From contig NZ_AP025503.1 of NCBI RefSeq assembly GCF_024347575.1, positions 992,001-1,056,000 on the forward strand: DNA of 64,000 nucleotides. The letters run 5' to 3'. The DNA is from Vibrio pelagius. GTDB taxonomy: Bacteria > Pseudomonadota > Gammaproteobacteria > Enterobacterales > Vibrionaceae. The notes beneath the pieces are model-generated. The model was not told the origin of the DNA, did not search any database, and saw only the letters and a program-made list of their open reading frames with translations. Shown here in pieces: positions 8,913-18,214 of this stretch (its first letter is position 1; each line of letters starts with the position of its first letter). Made by a program: the position numbers and the translations under genes.

Positions 8913-10310
8913 GTGACCTTCACCAATTCTTTATGGAAGCTGTGGGCAAATGCCTCACCAAACAGCCGCGCGTTAATTACCCCTTCGTATACGCTAAACT
9001 GGCGTGAACTTGATGGGCTTGTCGAACGCTATAGCGCCTACTTAAATACACAAGGCTTGTCCAAAGGTGACGTACTGACCATTGTTGGAAAAAACAGTAG
9101 CGAGTTAGTGCTCGCTTATCTCGCATCTCTCAACCTTGGTGTGTTGGTAGCGATGGCGATGCCTCAGCCGTCGAAGAAGCTTGAACAAAAACTAGACACC
9201 CTTTATCTAGAAGGCAAAATTCGTTTCGTTGCATTTACAGGTGAGCATGGCGAAGCGTTGAGTGCCAAAACAAAGCTTATCTCGCTCCCAAGCATCCAAG
9301 AGGCTTCAGGTAGTACACCAAACTCACTGAAACAATCTTTGAGTGAAACGAGTGATCTTGCCTCAATCGTGTTTACATCTGGCTCCACCGGTAACCCAAA
9401 GGCGGTGGCGCACACGGTCAAACAGCATATAGCGTCGGCGACAGGGTTATTAAAACACTTCGAGTTTGGTTCTGATGACACTTGGCTGCTCAGCCTACCT
9501 ATGTACCACGTTTCAGGTTTAGCCATCTTTTATCGCTGGCTGGTGGCGGGCGCGACGCTCAAAGTGGGTAATCAGGGTTTAGAAAAAGACATTGATGGTT
9601 GTACCCATGCCTCTCTGGTAACGACTCAGCTTCGCCGTTTGCTTGATAGTGAGTGTCCACTTTCGTTGAGTCATGTTTTGCTTGGTGGCAGCCATATTCC
9701 AAATCAATTGGCACAAGAAGCCAACCAGCGTGGCATTACAACTTGGCTTGGTTATGGCATGACAGAAGCCGCATCAACGGTGACGGCGAAACCTGTTGAT
9801 GAAAGCAATACAACGGGTTTTGTGCTTCCCCAACGGAGAGTTAAAGTCGAAGATGGTCGAATCTATATCTCTGGGGAGACGTTAGCTAGTGGGTACTTCT
9901 ATCAAGGACAACTGGCGCCTTTGGTTGACGGGGCAGGTTGGTTTGACAGTAAAGATCTCGGTCAATGGGTTGATGATCAGCTGTTGATTATTGGTCGTGC
10001 AGATAACCAATTTATCTCGGGTGGAGAGAACATTCACTGTGAAGAGATTGAGCAAGCCTTGAGTAAACTATCAGGTATCAATCAAGCGATTGTCGTACCG
10101 GTAGAGGATCGCGAATTTGGTTTTCGTCCTGTCGCCATTGTTGATTGCAACGAGCTACCTACCAAGGACTGGTTCTGCGAAAAGCTGGTGGGGCGTTTAG
10201 AAAAATTCAAATTGCCGATCGAATACCATCGAATGCCAGTGTTAGATCAACAGGGTATTAAAGTTTCAAGAGCTGACCTTGCACGCTGGCTTAAGAGAAC
10301 GCGCTCTTGA
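8913..10310 (+). CDS. menE: o-Succinylbenzoate-CoA ligase MenE
   Basis: AMP-forming acyl-CoA synthetase activating o-succinylbenzoate. The 465-residue protein has the ANL-family P-loop IVFTSGSTGNPKA, the GYGMTEAAS motif, the hinge LIIGRADNQFISGGENIHCEEIE, and a late lysine in GIKVSRADLARWL. GTG at 8913 is the start that preserves the full N-terminal domain; no strong Shine-Dalgarno sequence precedes it. It ends the menaquinone run. Confidence 0.92.
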   Translation: MTFTNSLWKLWANASPNSRALITPSYTLNWRELDGLVERYSAYLNTQGLSKGDVLTIVGKNSSELVLAYLASLNLGVLVAMAMPQPSKKLEQKLDTLYLEGKIRFVAFTGEHGEALSAKTKLISLPSIQEASGSTPNSLKQSLSETSDLASIVFTSGSTGNPKAVAHTVKQHIASATGLLKHFEFGSDDTWLLSLPMYHVSGLAIFYRWLVAGATLKVGNQGLEKDIDGCTHASLVTTQLRRLLDSECPLSLSHVLLGGSHIPNQLAQEANQRGITTWLGYGMTEAASTVTAKPVDESNTTGFVLPQRRVKVEDGRIYISGETLASGYFYQGQLAPLVDGAGWFDSKDLGQWVDDQLLIIGRADNQFISGGENIHCEEIEQALSKLSGINQAIVVPVEDREFGFRPVAIVDCNELPTKDWFCEKLVGRLEKFKLPIEYHRMPVLDQQGIKVSRADLARWLKRTRS

Positions 10311-10403
10311 TGAGGTTAGTTGATTTGGAGATAAAATAGTTCAAAACAGAATTTAGTATCTTTATAACTATCCATCATAATAAAGCCTGATTTAAAGGAA
10401 CTA

Positions 10404-10589
10404 GTGAATAAGGCTTCAGATATGAAAATCGCGCTGATCATTGCGGTGCTGCTGCAAATAGGACAAGCAGTGACCTCTCACGGGCTGACTCGATCGTTGG
10501 CTGAGTTCACCGCTTTTATTCTGGTGGTTGTACTAGTGATGATGAAAAAGCAAGAGAGTCAGGCTAGTACCTCAGTACAAGAGCAGTAA
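10404..10589 (+). CDS. Small inner-membrane protein, function unknown
   Basis: A 61-residue protein with two hydrophobic segments (around residues 7-19 and 32-46) separated by a short polar stretch, and a charged, Gln/Ser-rich tail. GTG 10404 has AAAGGA eight bases upstream; an internal ATG at 10422 is also possible. It sits alone between menE and a strong terminator. I do not recognise a family. Its ribosome site and following terminator make it likely to be real. Confidence 0.6.
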   Translation: MNKASDMKIALIIAVLLQIGQAVTSHGLTRSLAEFTAFILVVVLVMMKKQESQASTSVQEQ

Positions 10590-10601
10590 CCAGATACAAA
10601 G

Positions 10602-10640
10602 AACCCTCACCAGTGTGGTCACAATGGTGAGGGTTTTTCG
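10602..10640 (+). terminator. Rho-independent terminator
   Basis: AACCCTCACC / GGTGAGGGTT stem with a 14-base loop followed by TTTCG. It sits between the small membrane gene and the convergent YeiH-like gene and could serve the plus strand. Confidence 0.8.
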
Positions 10641-10693
10641 CTTGTGAATGAGGTGTTTTTAAGCTGACGGTTTTTAAGCTAACTGTTTTTAGG

Positions 10694-11614
10694 TTAAGCG
10701 AATAGTAGCCAACTTAACGATCCAACAGAGATCAACACCCACATTGTAATACCAAACATCAACGGCTTTGGCCCTGCAGCTTTGAGCTTCTCGACAGAAA
10801 TTCCACACCCGATTAGGAATAAACAAACAACCAATGCGCGCTTGGAGATGTCAAAGATCCCTTGGTAAACCATGTCAAATTGCGGTAGCAAGTCGCTGAC
10901 GGCGATAGCGGCACAGTAGAAGAAAATGAAGTAAGGAATCGTGATTTTCTTCTCTTCACTCTTGAAGATCATCGCGCTGACGAGAGCCACTGGAATGATC
11001 CAGAGCGCACGAGCAAGTTTCAGTGTGGTTGCTGTTGTTAGTGCTTCTTCACCATAAGCAGAGGCTGCCCCCACCACCGATGAGGTATCGTGAATTGCGA
11101 TTGCCGCCCAAGTGCCAAAGGTATGTTGGCTCAGTTCTAACGCATGACCAATCATTGGGAAGATAAACAGCGCAATGGAGTTGAGAACAAAAACCGTCGC
11201 TAAAGCTAAACCGATCTGCTCATCATCCGCCTTAATTGCTGGAGCAACGGCAGCAATGGCACTACCACCGCAAATCGCAGTGCCAGAAGAGATAAGGTAG
11301 CCTGTTGTGCGATCCAGCCCCATGCGTTTTGCTAAAAACCAACCAATCACTAGCGTACCGATAATGGTGGTCACGATAAGTCCAATACCATCACCGGTAA
11401 CTGACAGTGCTTGCTCAAATTGGATCCCAAAGCCCAAGCCAACGATGGAGTAGGCGAGCAGCTTTTTAGTGATTTTACCGACTTCAAGGTGAGCGGGAAC
11501 CCAGCCTAAACTTGCCAGCAAAAAGCCGATAACAAGCGCAGTAGGAGAGCTTACCCAAGGGGTAAGGCAAAAAAGGGCTGCGAGGTAAAAAGGGATACTT
11601 TTGTTGAAGCTCAT
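10694..11614 (-). CDS. YeiH-family putative sulfate/anion exporter
   Basis: Integral inner-membrane protein of the YeiH family (UPF0324, putative sulfate exporters), 306 residues with about nine to ten hydrophobic helices. A characteristic segment is [31 protein letters not shown], seen near residues 108-138, and [21 protein letters not shown] later. It is a single gene with its own promoter region to the right. Transport direction and substrate are known only by family name, not experimentally for most members. Confidence 0.8.
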   Translation of the reverse strand: MSFNKSIPFYLAALFCLTPWVSSPTALVIGFLLASLGWVPAHLEVGKITKKLLAYSIVGLGFGIQFEQALSVTGDGIGLIVTTIIGTLVIGWFLAKRMGLDRTTGYLISSGTAICGGSAIAAVAPAIKADDEQIGLALATVFVLNSIALFIFPMIGHALELSQHTFGTWAAIAIHDTSSVVGAASAYGEEALTTATTLKLARALWIIPVALVSAMIFKSEEKKITIPYFIFFYCAAIAVSDLLPQFDMVYQGIFDISKRALVVCLFLIGCGISVEKLKAAGPKPLMFGITMWVLISVGSLSWLLFA

Positions 11615-11694
11615 GATGGCGCCAGTATTTATTATTAGGTTACGTTAGAGAGCACTATACGTATAAACAGTCGATAAGTAAGTCTAAATGAATT

Positions 11695-11727
11695 GAACAA
11701 ACGTTTAGAAAAACTGAACGTTTGTTC
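11695..11727. promoter_or_regulatory. Perfect 11-bp dyad, operator or terminator
   Basis: GAACAAACGTT, an 11-base gap, then AACGTTTGTTC. It lies between the YeiH-like gene and the end of the MFS/acyltransferase gene, upstream of the former. There is no T run on either side, so a repressor site for the YeiH-like gene is as likely as a terminator. Confidence 0.45.
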
Positions 11728-11762
11728 GCAAGCTTTTATATTCTGACTGTTAAGCGTGTTAT

Positions 11763-13637
11763 CTAGCGAAAGTCACCGCGTAGTTCGACGACTTTCTGAT
11801 GCAGTACATCGCATGAAGCTCGTCTTGGATCGATAGCGTTGCCCGCCTCAATCTCAAGTTTGGTCCAGAATCGAGTGGGTAGACCTTTGCAAGCTCGTCC
11901 CTTGTAGCGGCTGAAGTAGCTGCCCCAAAGTCCTTTCAATGCCATAGGGATGACTGGCACAGGAGAGCGCTTGATGATCAGTTCCATGCCTCGCATAAAT
12001 TCGCCTACTTCACCGTCTGACGTTAAGCGGCCCTCAGGGAAGATACAGACGATGTGACCATCATGCAGAGCTTGTTCGACTTCATTGAAGGCATTGCGAA
12101 TAGAACGGCGGTTGGTCGCTGAAATCGGAATCACCCCAGCGCGTTTTAGGAATCGACGGAGCAGCGGCAGTTTGGCGTAGTCCTCTTCCATCACAAACCG
12201 AATCAAACGAGGGCAAACCGCACTCAGCAGCAACGCATCCATATAGCTCACGTGGTTACAAATAATCAACGCACCGCCTTTCTCAGGCAAGTGGTGCAGA
12301 TTCTTATGTTTTACACGATACATAGTATGAGTGACGATCCAAGTTAAGAACCTGCACGCGTATATAGGTACTTGATAGACAAGGTATATAACTACGAGCG
12401 TATTCATTGCTGCCAGTAAAATGAATAGATCAATAATGTCCATTTCAAGTAGGCTCAGGCAGATGATGCCAAGGGCTGCGCTGCCAACCATAAATAGAGA
12501 GTTGTAAATATTTAGCCCTGCAATCACTTGAGCTCGCTCGTTTGGTTCAGCCCTGAACTGCATTAAAGCGTACAGCGGAACAATGAAAATACCGCCGGAA
12601 ATACCGAGAAGCAGTAGGTATGCGAATAGTGGCCAGAGATCAGAGTGAACAATAAACTGATCAAAGGATTCGAATTGAGGTAAATTCTCTGGGACTGACA
12701 AAGCCATCAGCAAACCAAACAAGGAAATACCTAAGCTCCCCATTGGCACGATGCCAATCTCAATACGATGGTTAGAGAGCTTGTCACAAGCTAATGAACC
12801 GATAGCAATACCAATAGAGAACATGGCGAGCAAGAAAGCCACAGCACTTTCAGTACCGTTCAAATGAACTTTGGTAAAGTTAGGAAATTGGGTCAAATAA
12901 GCTGCGCCTAGGAACCAGAACCAGCTAATAGCCATCAGTGCTTGGAAGGTCGGGCGGTCTTTTTTAGTAATGTTTAAAGTTTGGCGGGTTAGTGCAATTG
13001 GTCGCCATTTTATTTTCATATCTGGCGCACTACTCGGTGAATTTGGAATAAAGCAGCTAGCGCCATAGCCCATCACTGCGAACAGAACGATACATACCGA
13101 GGCGACGACCTTTGCACTCTCATGAGACGCAATAAGTCCCGCGCCCAAAGTGCCAATAAGAATCGCCAGAAAGGTGCCGGTTTCGACCAAGGCGTTACCA
13201 GAAACCAGTTCTTTAGGTTCTAGTTGTTGCGGTAATAACGCGTATTTCACCGGTCCAAAGAAGGCACTCTGTGTTCCCATCAGGAACAATAATAGCAATA
13301 GAATACCGTAGCTTTCATAGATAAAACCGATGGCACCTAGTGACATGATGATGATTTCGAGCAGCTTAACCTTACGAATGAACCACGACTTTTCGTATTT
13401 ATCGGCTAGTGCGCCTGCCAGGGCAGAAAACAGGAAGAACGGCAGTATGAACAGACCAGCCGCTAGGTTAATAAAGAGGTTACTGGAAATTGGCAGTGTA
13501 TCGACACTCGCGAAAGCGACAAACAGCAGCAACACATTCTTGAAGATATTGTCATTAAAGGCCCCTAGAAACTGGGTGATAAAATAGGGTAGGAACCTTT
13601 GTTGTGTTAACAGCGAAGATTGGCTGCTGCTCTTCAT
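11763..13637 (-). CDS. MFS transporter / acyltransferase fusion (LplT-Aas-like)
   Basis: Fusion protein of about 624 residues. The first 400 residues form a major-facilitator domain with about twelve hydrophobic helices (LPYFITQFLGAFNDNIFKN start, typical of LplT-like lysophospholipid flippases). The last 220 residues form a PlsC-type acyltransferase with the NHVSYMDALLL (HX4D) and FPEGRLTSDG motifs. Likely role: bringing lysophospholipid in and re-acylating it in the inner membrane. I prefer the start at 13637, which has AAGG upstream, over 13670, which has none. It follows a TetR gene on the same strand by about 50 bp and is probably controlled by it. Confidence 0.82.
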   Translation of the reverse strand: MKSSSQSSLLTQQRFLPYFITQFLGAFNDNIFKNVLLLFVAFASVDTLPISSNLFINLAAGLFILPFFLFSALAGALADKYEKSWFIRKVKLLEIIIMSLGAIGFIYESYGILLLLLFLMGTQSAFFGPVKYALLPQQLEPKELVSGNALVETGTFLAILIGTLGAGLIASHESAKVVASVCIVLFAVMGYGASCFIPNSPSSAPDMKIKWRPIALTRQTLNITKKDRPTFQALMAISWFWFLGAAYLTQFPNFTKVHLNGTESAVAFLLAMFSIGIAIGSLACDKLSNHRIEIGIVPMGSLGISLFGLLMALSVPENLPQFESFDQFIVHSDLWPLFAYLLLLGISGGIFIVPLYALMQFRAEPNERAQVIAGLNIYNSLFMVGSAALGIICLSLLEMDIIDLFILLAAMNTLVVIYLVYQVPIYACRFLTWIVTHTMYRVKHKNLHHLPEKGGALIICNHVSYMDALLLSAVCPRLIRFVMEEDYAKLPLLRRFLKRAGVIPISATNRRSIRNAFNEVEQALHDGHIVCIFPEGRLTSDGEVGEFMRGMELIIKRSPVPVIPMALKGLWGSYFSRYKGRACKGLPTRFWTKLEIEAGNAIDPRRASCDVLHQKVVELRGDFR

Positions 13638-13686
13638 GTGCGAACCTTGTTCATGCGAGACCTTATGCATTTGTTATTTTGATGAC

Positions 13687-14277
13687 TTACCAATTGGTTA
13701 AGTAATTTGATAATAGGTTATTAATCAGGTCTTTACCATCAATCGGCTCAGAAGCGAAGAACTTGTCATCGACACTTAGTAGCGTAATACCGTGTACACC
13801 AGACCATAATACGCGGCTGGCTTTAAGCACTTCTTTTTCAGTGTGATGAGGTGCGATAGCGAGTAATAGCTGCTCAAGCATACCTGTCATTTTTTCGATA
13901 CGGCTCGATTGCCACTGGGGTAGGTTCTCACCATTCATATTATGTTCAAACACTAATTGCCAACGGTTTGGGTGCTTAAGAGCAAAATCGTGATAACAGT
14001 AGGCCAGGTTAAACAGTGCGTCTTGAGGGGAGCTTGATTTTTCTACAGCAACGGTCGCTTCAGCCGACAGTTCATCAAGCGTTTTAGCCACGACGTGCAG
14101 AAGAAGTAGGTTGTAGTTGCCGAATACATTAACAAGAGTACTTGGCACATATCCAATCATATTCGCGATTTTTCGAAGGCTCAGCTCATGGTATGAGTGG
14201 TCTTCCAAAAATTGAGTCACGGTGTCTAGTGTAAGCTGAACTAATTGCTCGCGCGTGTGATCGTTTCTTCTAGCCAT
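13687..14277 (-). CDS. TetR-family transcriptional regulator
   Basis: 196-residue regulator. The N-terminal helix-turn-helix is visible: REQLVQLTLDTVTQFLEDHSYHELSLRKIANMIGYVPSTLVNVFGNYN (described here by its ends, residues 9 to about 56). The C-terminal ligand domain resembles the group found beside fatty-acid and membrane-lipid genes. It precedes the MFS/acyltransferase gene on the same strand. A short palindrome lies 30 bp upstream of its start and is a plausible autoregulatory site. The inducer is unknown. Confidence 0.85.
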   Translation of the reverse strand: MARRNDHTREQLVQLTLDTVTQFLEDHSYHELSLRKIANMIGYVPSTLVNVFGNYNLLLLHVVAKTLDELSAEATVAVEKSSSPQDALFNLAYCYHDFALKHPNRWQLVFEHNMNGENLPQWQSSRIEKMTGMLEQLLLAIAPHHTEKEVLKASRVLWSGVHGITLLSVDDKFFASEPIDGKDLINNLLSNYLTNW

Positions 14278-14306
14278 TTTGAATTTCTATTTTGAACTTC
14301 TATTAA

Positions 14307-14319
14307 TGAACAATGTTCA
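14307..14319. promoter_or_regulatory. Candidate TetR operator
   Basis: Palindrome TGAACAATGTTCA between the divergent TetR and Tim44-like genes, 30 bp from the TetR start. Position and symmetry fit an autorepressor site; binding is inferred. Confidence 0.5.
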
Positions 14320-14486
14320 ATATTTTAGTCGCCCGCTCTAGTAGGCGTCAATGCTTTACTCAATAAGGGTTAAATTAATCTCAGCAATATTATGATACAT
14401 GTGTAGCGGCTGTGAATATTTCATTGTTCATTGTTAACGAGTATGATTAAAGAGTCGAAAGATAACGAAACCTATAAAGGATAACA

Positions 14487-15395
14487 ATGAAACGATTTTT
14501 CTCACTAATCGCGATAATGATGGTATCAGTCGCGGTGACACCAATCGCAGAAGCGAAAAAGTTTGGTGGTGGTAAGTCATTTGGTAAAAGTTTCAAAACG
14601 GCTCCCGCTCCTAAGCAACAACAGCAAAATACTAACTCGATTAAGCAAGACCAAGCTGGCAAAACAAATGCGGCAGGCTCTAGTAAAAAAGGCCTTATGG
14701 GTGGTCTACTAGGCGGTCTACTGGCTGGTGGTCTGTTAGCGGCATTCTTCGGTGGCGCTTTTGAAGGTATCCAGTTCATGGATATCTTGATCATGGGTCT
14801 GATTGCGTTCCTAGCATTTAAATTCCTACGTGGCATGTTGGGTGCTAAGCAGGGTTCAATGAACCAGCAACGCAGTCAACAACCTGCGTTTGGTGGTATG
14901 GGTCAGAATAAGTTCGAACAACCACAACAGCAGCCTAATGTACAGAGCTTCGAACAGGCACAACCTCAATCACAGAGTACAGCTGGTGGTTTTGGTTTTG
15001 GTGCACAAAGCGATGTTCCTCATAACTACCCACCGGGTTTTGACCAAGCAGCGTTCATCAACGGTTCTCGTGAGCACTACCGCACTCTACAAGGCGCTTG
15101 GAACCACAATGAGCTGAACACGATTGAAGAATACGTGTCTCCAAGCTTGTTTGAAGACTTAAAAGCAGAGCGCAGCAAGCTTGAAGGTGAGCAGCACACA
15201 GATGTAATGTACGTAGATGCAGAGATCGTTCGTGCTGATCATGATGGTAGCAAGGCGCAATTGAGCCTTCAATTCAGCGGTCGTTACCGTGATTCAGTAG
15301 AAGGTATTGAAGAAGATATTACCGATATCTGGCATTTAGAGCGTGACCTTACTGCGCCAAATGCACCTTGGTTGATCGTTGGTATCCAAGGCTAG
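14487..15395 (+). CDS. Tim44-like domain protein, secreted or membrane-anchored
   Basis: 302-residue protein with an N-terminal signal sequence ending near IAEAKKFGGG, a Gly/Gln-rich low-complexity region, two hydrophobic segments around residues 71-112 (GLLGGLLAGGLLAAFFGGAF and MDILIMGLIAFLAFKFLRG), a Gln-rich linker, and a C-terminal Tim44-like domain from about residue 185 (FINGSREHYRTLQGAWNHNEL) to the end. Such bacterial proteins are common in Proteobacteria and of uncertain function. The ATG follows AAAGGA. A strong terminator follows. Confidence 0.82.
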   Translation: MKRFFSLIAIMMVSVAVTPIAEAKKFGGGKSFGKSFKTAPAPKQQQQNTNSIKQDQAGKTNAAGSSKKGLMGGLLGGLLAGGLLAAFFGGAFEGIQFMDILIMGLIAFLAFKFLRGMLGAKQGSMNQQRSQQPAFGGMGQNKFEQPQQQPNVQSFEQAQPQSQSTAGGFGFGAQSDVPHNYPPGFDQAAFINGSREHYRTLQGAWNHNELNTIEEYVSPSLFEDLKAERSKLEGEQHTDVMYVDAEIVRADHDGSKAQLSLQFSGRYRDSVEGIEEDITDIWHLERDLTAPNAPWLIVGIQG

Positions 15396-15419
15396 TTAGT
15401 CCAGTTTCGTGATTTATCT

Positions 15420-15455
15420 AAGAGCCCTTGCTGTTATGGCAAGGGCTCTTTTTAT
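15420..15455 (+). terminator. Rho-independent terminator of the Tim44-like gene
   Basis: Twelve-bp stem AAGAGCCCTTGC / GCAAGGGCTCTT with a 7-base loop followed by TTTATT. Confidence 0.9.
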
Positions 15456-15505
15456 TGGGGTAATTCAAAGCGAGCGTGACTCGGTGGTAATCACAGAAAG
15501 TCATG

Positions 15506-15535
15506 CCAATCACAGTAATACCAATCACAGTAAAT
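15506..15535 (+). repeat. Tandem 15-bp repeat
   Basis: Two adjacent copies of CCAATCACAGTAA plus two bases, with a partial third (GGTAATCACAG) 10 bases earlier. Nothing else is recognisable in the 15456-15668 gap. Confidence 0.55.
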
Positions 15536-15669
15536 AGGTGATCAAAAATAGCGCAGGAAAAAGGCTTGAGCACAAGGCTGATCTTTTTGATTGGTAGAAG
15601 CGACTAATGATATTGGGGAATAAGGGAAGTATGAGTTCAATCTATGGTGATTTTGGTGCGACTAGATAC

Positions 15670-15702
15670 AAAAAAACCAACTCAGTGAGTTGGCTTTTTT
15701 TA
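15670..15702. terminator. Bidirectional terminator after the tRNA-Tyr cluster
   Basis: CCAACTCA-G-TGAGTTGG hairpin flanked by a run of A on the left and TTTTTTT on the right, so it can end transcription from either side. It closes the leftward tRNA transcript. Confidence 0.85.
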
Positions 15703-15718
15703 ATCTCTTAAGAGAATA

Positions 15719-15803
<85 letters not shown>

Positions 15804-15917
15804 AGGGTGTTTTTCCCAGTCTTTAAAAGCCAAAAGCCATTAAAACATAGGCTCAATTGAAGTTTTCCCAACGATTCAATCGAGGTTTTCTTATCTCTAA
15901 AGAGTTAAGAAGGAATA

Positions 15918-16002
<85 letters not shown>

Positions 16003-16116
16003 AGGGTGTTTTCCCAGTCTTTAAAAGCTAAAAGCCATTAAAACATAGGCTCAATTGAAGTTTTCCCAACGATTCAATCGAGGTTTTCTTATCTCTTAAA
16101 GAGTTAAGAAGAAATA

Positions 16117-16201
<85 letters not shown>

Positions 16202-16290
16202 AGGGTGTTTCCTATCTAACGTAGGCTCAATTGAAGTTTTCCCAACGATTCAATCGAGGTTTTCTTATCTCAAAAGAGTTAAGAAGAATA

Positions 16291-16375
<85 letters not shown>

Positions 16376-16465
16376 AGGGTGTTTCCTATCTAACATAGGC
16401 TCAATTGAAGTTTTCCCAACGATTCAATTGAGGATTTCTTAATCTCTAAAGAGTTAAGAAGAATA

Positions 16466-16550
<85 letters not shown>

Positions 16551-16639
16551 AGGGTGTTTCCTATCTAACATAGGCTCAATTGAAGTTTTCCCAACGATTC
16601 AATCGAGGTTTTCTTATCTCAAAAGAGTTAAGAAGAATA

Positions 16640-16724
<85 letters not shown>

Positions 16725-16799
16725 TGGGGTGTTTTCCTATCTCTTAGTGGATAGGCTTAAGAAATGTTTTTCCCAACACATCTCTCAAGTGCGGAGCGC

Positions 16800-16827
16800 A
16801 TCATAGCAAACACGTTTAACCTGTAAA
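16800..16827 (-). promoter_or_regulatory. Stable-RNA promoter for the tRNA-Tyr cluster
   Basis: On the minus strand, TTTACA (-35, 16822-16827), a 16-bp spacer and TATGAT (-10, 16800-16805), followed by a GC-rich GCGCTCC discriminator typical of stringently controlled promoters. The remaining sequence to 17146 holds no gene I can support. Confidence 0.75.
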
Positions 16828-17146
16828 GAGTTTTTCTTATGGTTTTGTGTTGAATGCTGCCTTTTTGGGCAAAGATAGCGAAAAGTGCGCGTTTTGCTCG
16901 GTAAGTGAACATATGTTCTGGCTGTACCGTATTGCTGTCTTAAGTTATAGAGTACGTAATTATCGAAAATATCGAGAGTAATTGTATTTACTTGGTCAAC
17001 CACGTTGATTAGATCCACGATATTTTACCGAATGTCAGTATAATTTAACGACATTTACACTTCTTGACGTTATTCGCTGCTATCAATTGTTAGAATACGG
17101 TCAATTACTTTATAGAGATCTTGAATCTAACTTACAGACTATCGTT

Positions 17147-18214
17147 ATGACACATAAATCCATTTTATCTCTACTTAGCTTATCTATTCTCTTGGCGTCT
17201 CCAGCCGTAGTTGCTAAGCGCATGGGACCAAGCGCAGTGACTGTCGTTACTGAACAGGTCGATATTCATCAAGTGAACCAGTCCCTTTCCCTTGTCGGTA
17301 AGCTAGAAGCTGAGCAATCAGTGATCGTCTCGTCTGAGATTTCTGGCAAAGTTGACTCTATTCACGTTAAAGCCAATCAAGAAGTCAAAAAGGGGCAGCT
17401 ACTGGTTCAACTGGATGACGATAAAGCGAAGGCAGCGGTGGCAGAAGCAAAAGCGTATCTAAAAGACGAGCGTCGTAAACTGGCTGAATTTGAACGCTTG
17501 GTAAAAAGAAACGCGATCACACAAACTGAAATTGATGCACAGAAGACCAGTGTTGAGATTGCACTCGCAAGACTGGCGGCAGCCAATGCCAATCTAAAAG
17601 ACCTTCATATTTCAGCACCATTTTCCGGCACCGTTGGTTTTATCGATTTTAGTCGAGGCAAATTAGTCAGTTCAGGCACTGAATTGGTGACACTCGATGA
17701 CTTATCTGTCATGCAGTTAGATCTTCAGGTGCCAGAGCGTTATTTATCGAAGCTATCAAAGGGGATGACAGTCACAGCGCGTACAAGTGCGTGGGGTGAT
17801 ACCGAGTTTTCTGGCACTGTGGTGGGTATTGACTCTCGTATTAACACTGAAACACTGAACTTGCGTGTTCGTATTCACTTCGATAACCCGAACGACTACC
17901 TCAAACCGGGTATGCTGGTTTCTGCTGAGATGGACTTTCCACCCGTTGAAGCGCCGATTATCCCTGTACAGGCTCTGCAATACTCGGGCACTAAGCGTTA
18001 CGTTTATGTCGTCGGCGAAGATAACAAAGCGACGCGCACAGAAGTATTCTTAGGTGCTCGTATTGATAATGAAGTGGTTATCGAAAAAGGCATCAACATT
18101 GGTGACAAGATTGTGGTTCAAGGCATTGTGAACATGCGCGATGGTGTTCAGGTTCAAGAGCTTGGTGTGACAACATCAGCAAAGCGTCAACCTCAGCAAG
18201 AGGAAGCTAACTAA
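17147..18214 (+). CDS. RND efflux periplasmic adaptor (membrane fusion protein)
   Basis: HlyD/AcrA-family adaptor linking an inner-membrane RND pump to an outer-membrane channel. I chose ATG 17147 because it opens a clear signal peptide (MTHKSILSLLSLSILLASPA, cleaved near VVAKRMG); a TTG at 17087 would bury it. The 355-residue protein shows the lipoyl half-motifs VSSEISGKVDSIHVKANQEVKKGQLL (residues about 63-88) and DLHISAPFSGTVGFID, with a coiled hairpin between. It overlaps the pump gene by one base (TAATG), so they are translationally coupled. It resembles Vibrio VexG-type adaptors; the exact name is not assigned. Confidence 0.9.
   Translation: MTHKSILSLLSLSILLASPAVVAKRMGPSAVTVVTEQVDIHQVNQSLSLVGKLEAEQSVIVSSEISGKVDSIHVKANQEVKKGQLLVQLDDDKAKAAVAEAKAYLKDERRKLAEFERLVKRNAITQTEIDAQKTSVEIALARLAAANANLKDLHISAPFSGTVGFIDFSRGKLVSSGTELVTLDDLSVMQLDLQVPERYLSKLSKGMTVTARTSAWGDTEFSGTVVGIDSRINTETLNLRVRIHFDNPNDYLKPGMLVSAEMDFPPVEAPIIPVQALQYSGTKRYVYVVGEDNKATRTEVFLGARIDNEVVIEKGINIGDKIVVQGIVNMRDGVQVQELGVTTSAKRQPQQEEAN

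Noticed and set aside
17087..17146. Earlier TTG start for the RND adaptor
   Set aside because: Would place residues ahead of a well-formed signal peptide.
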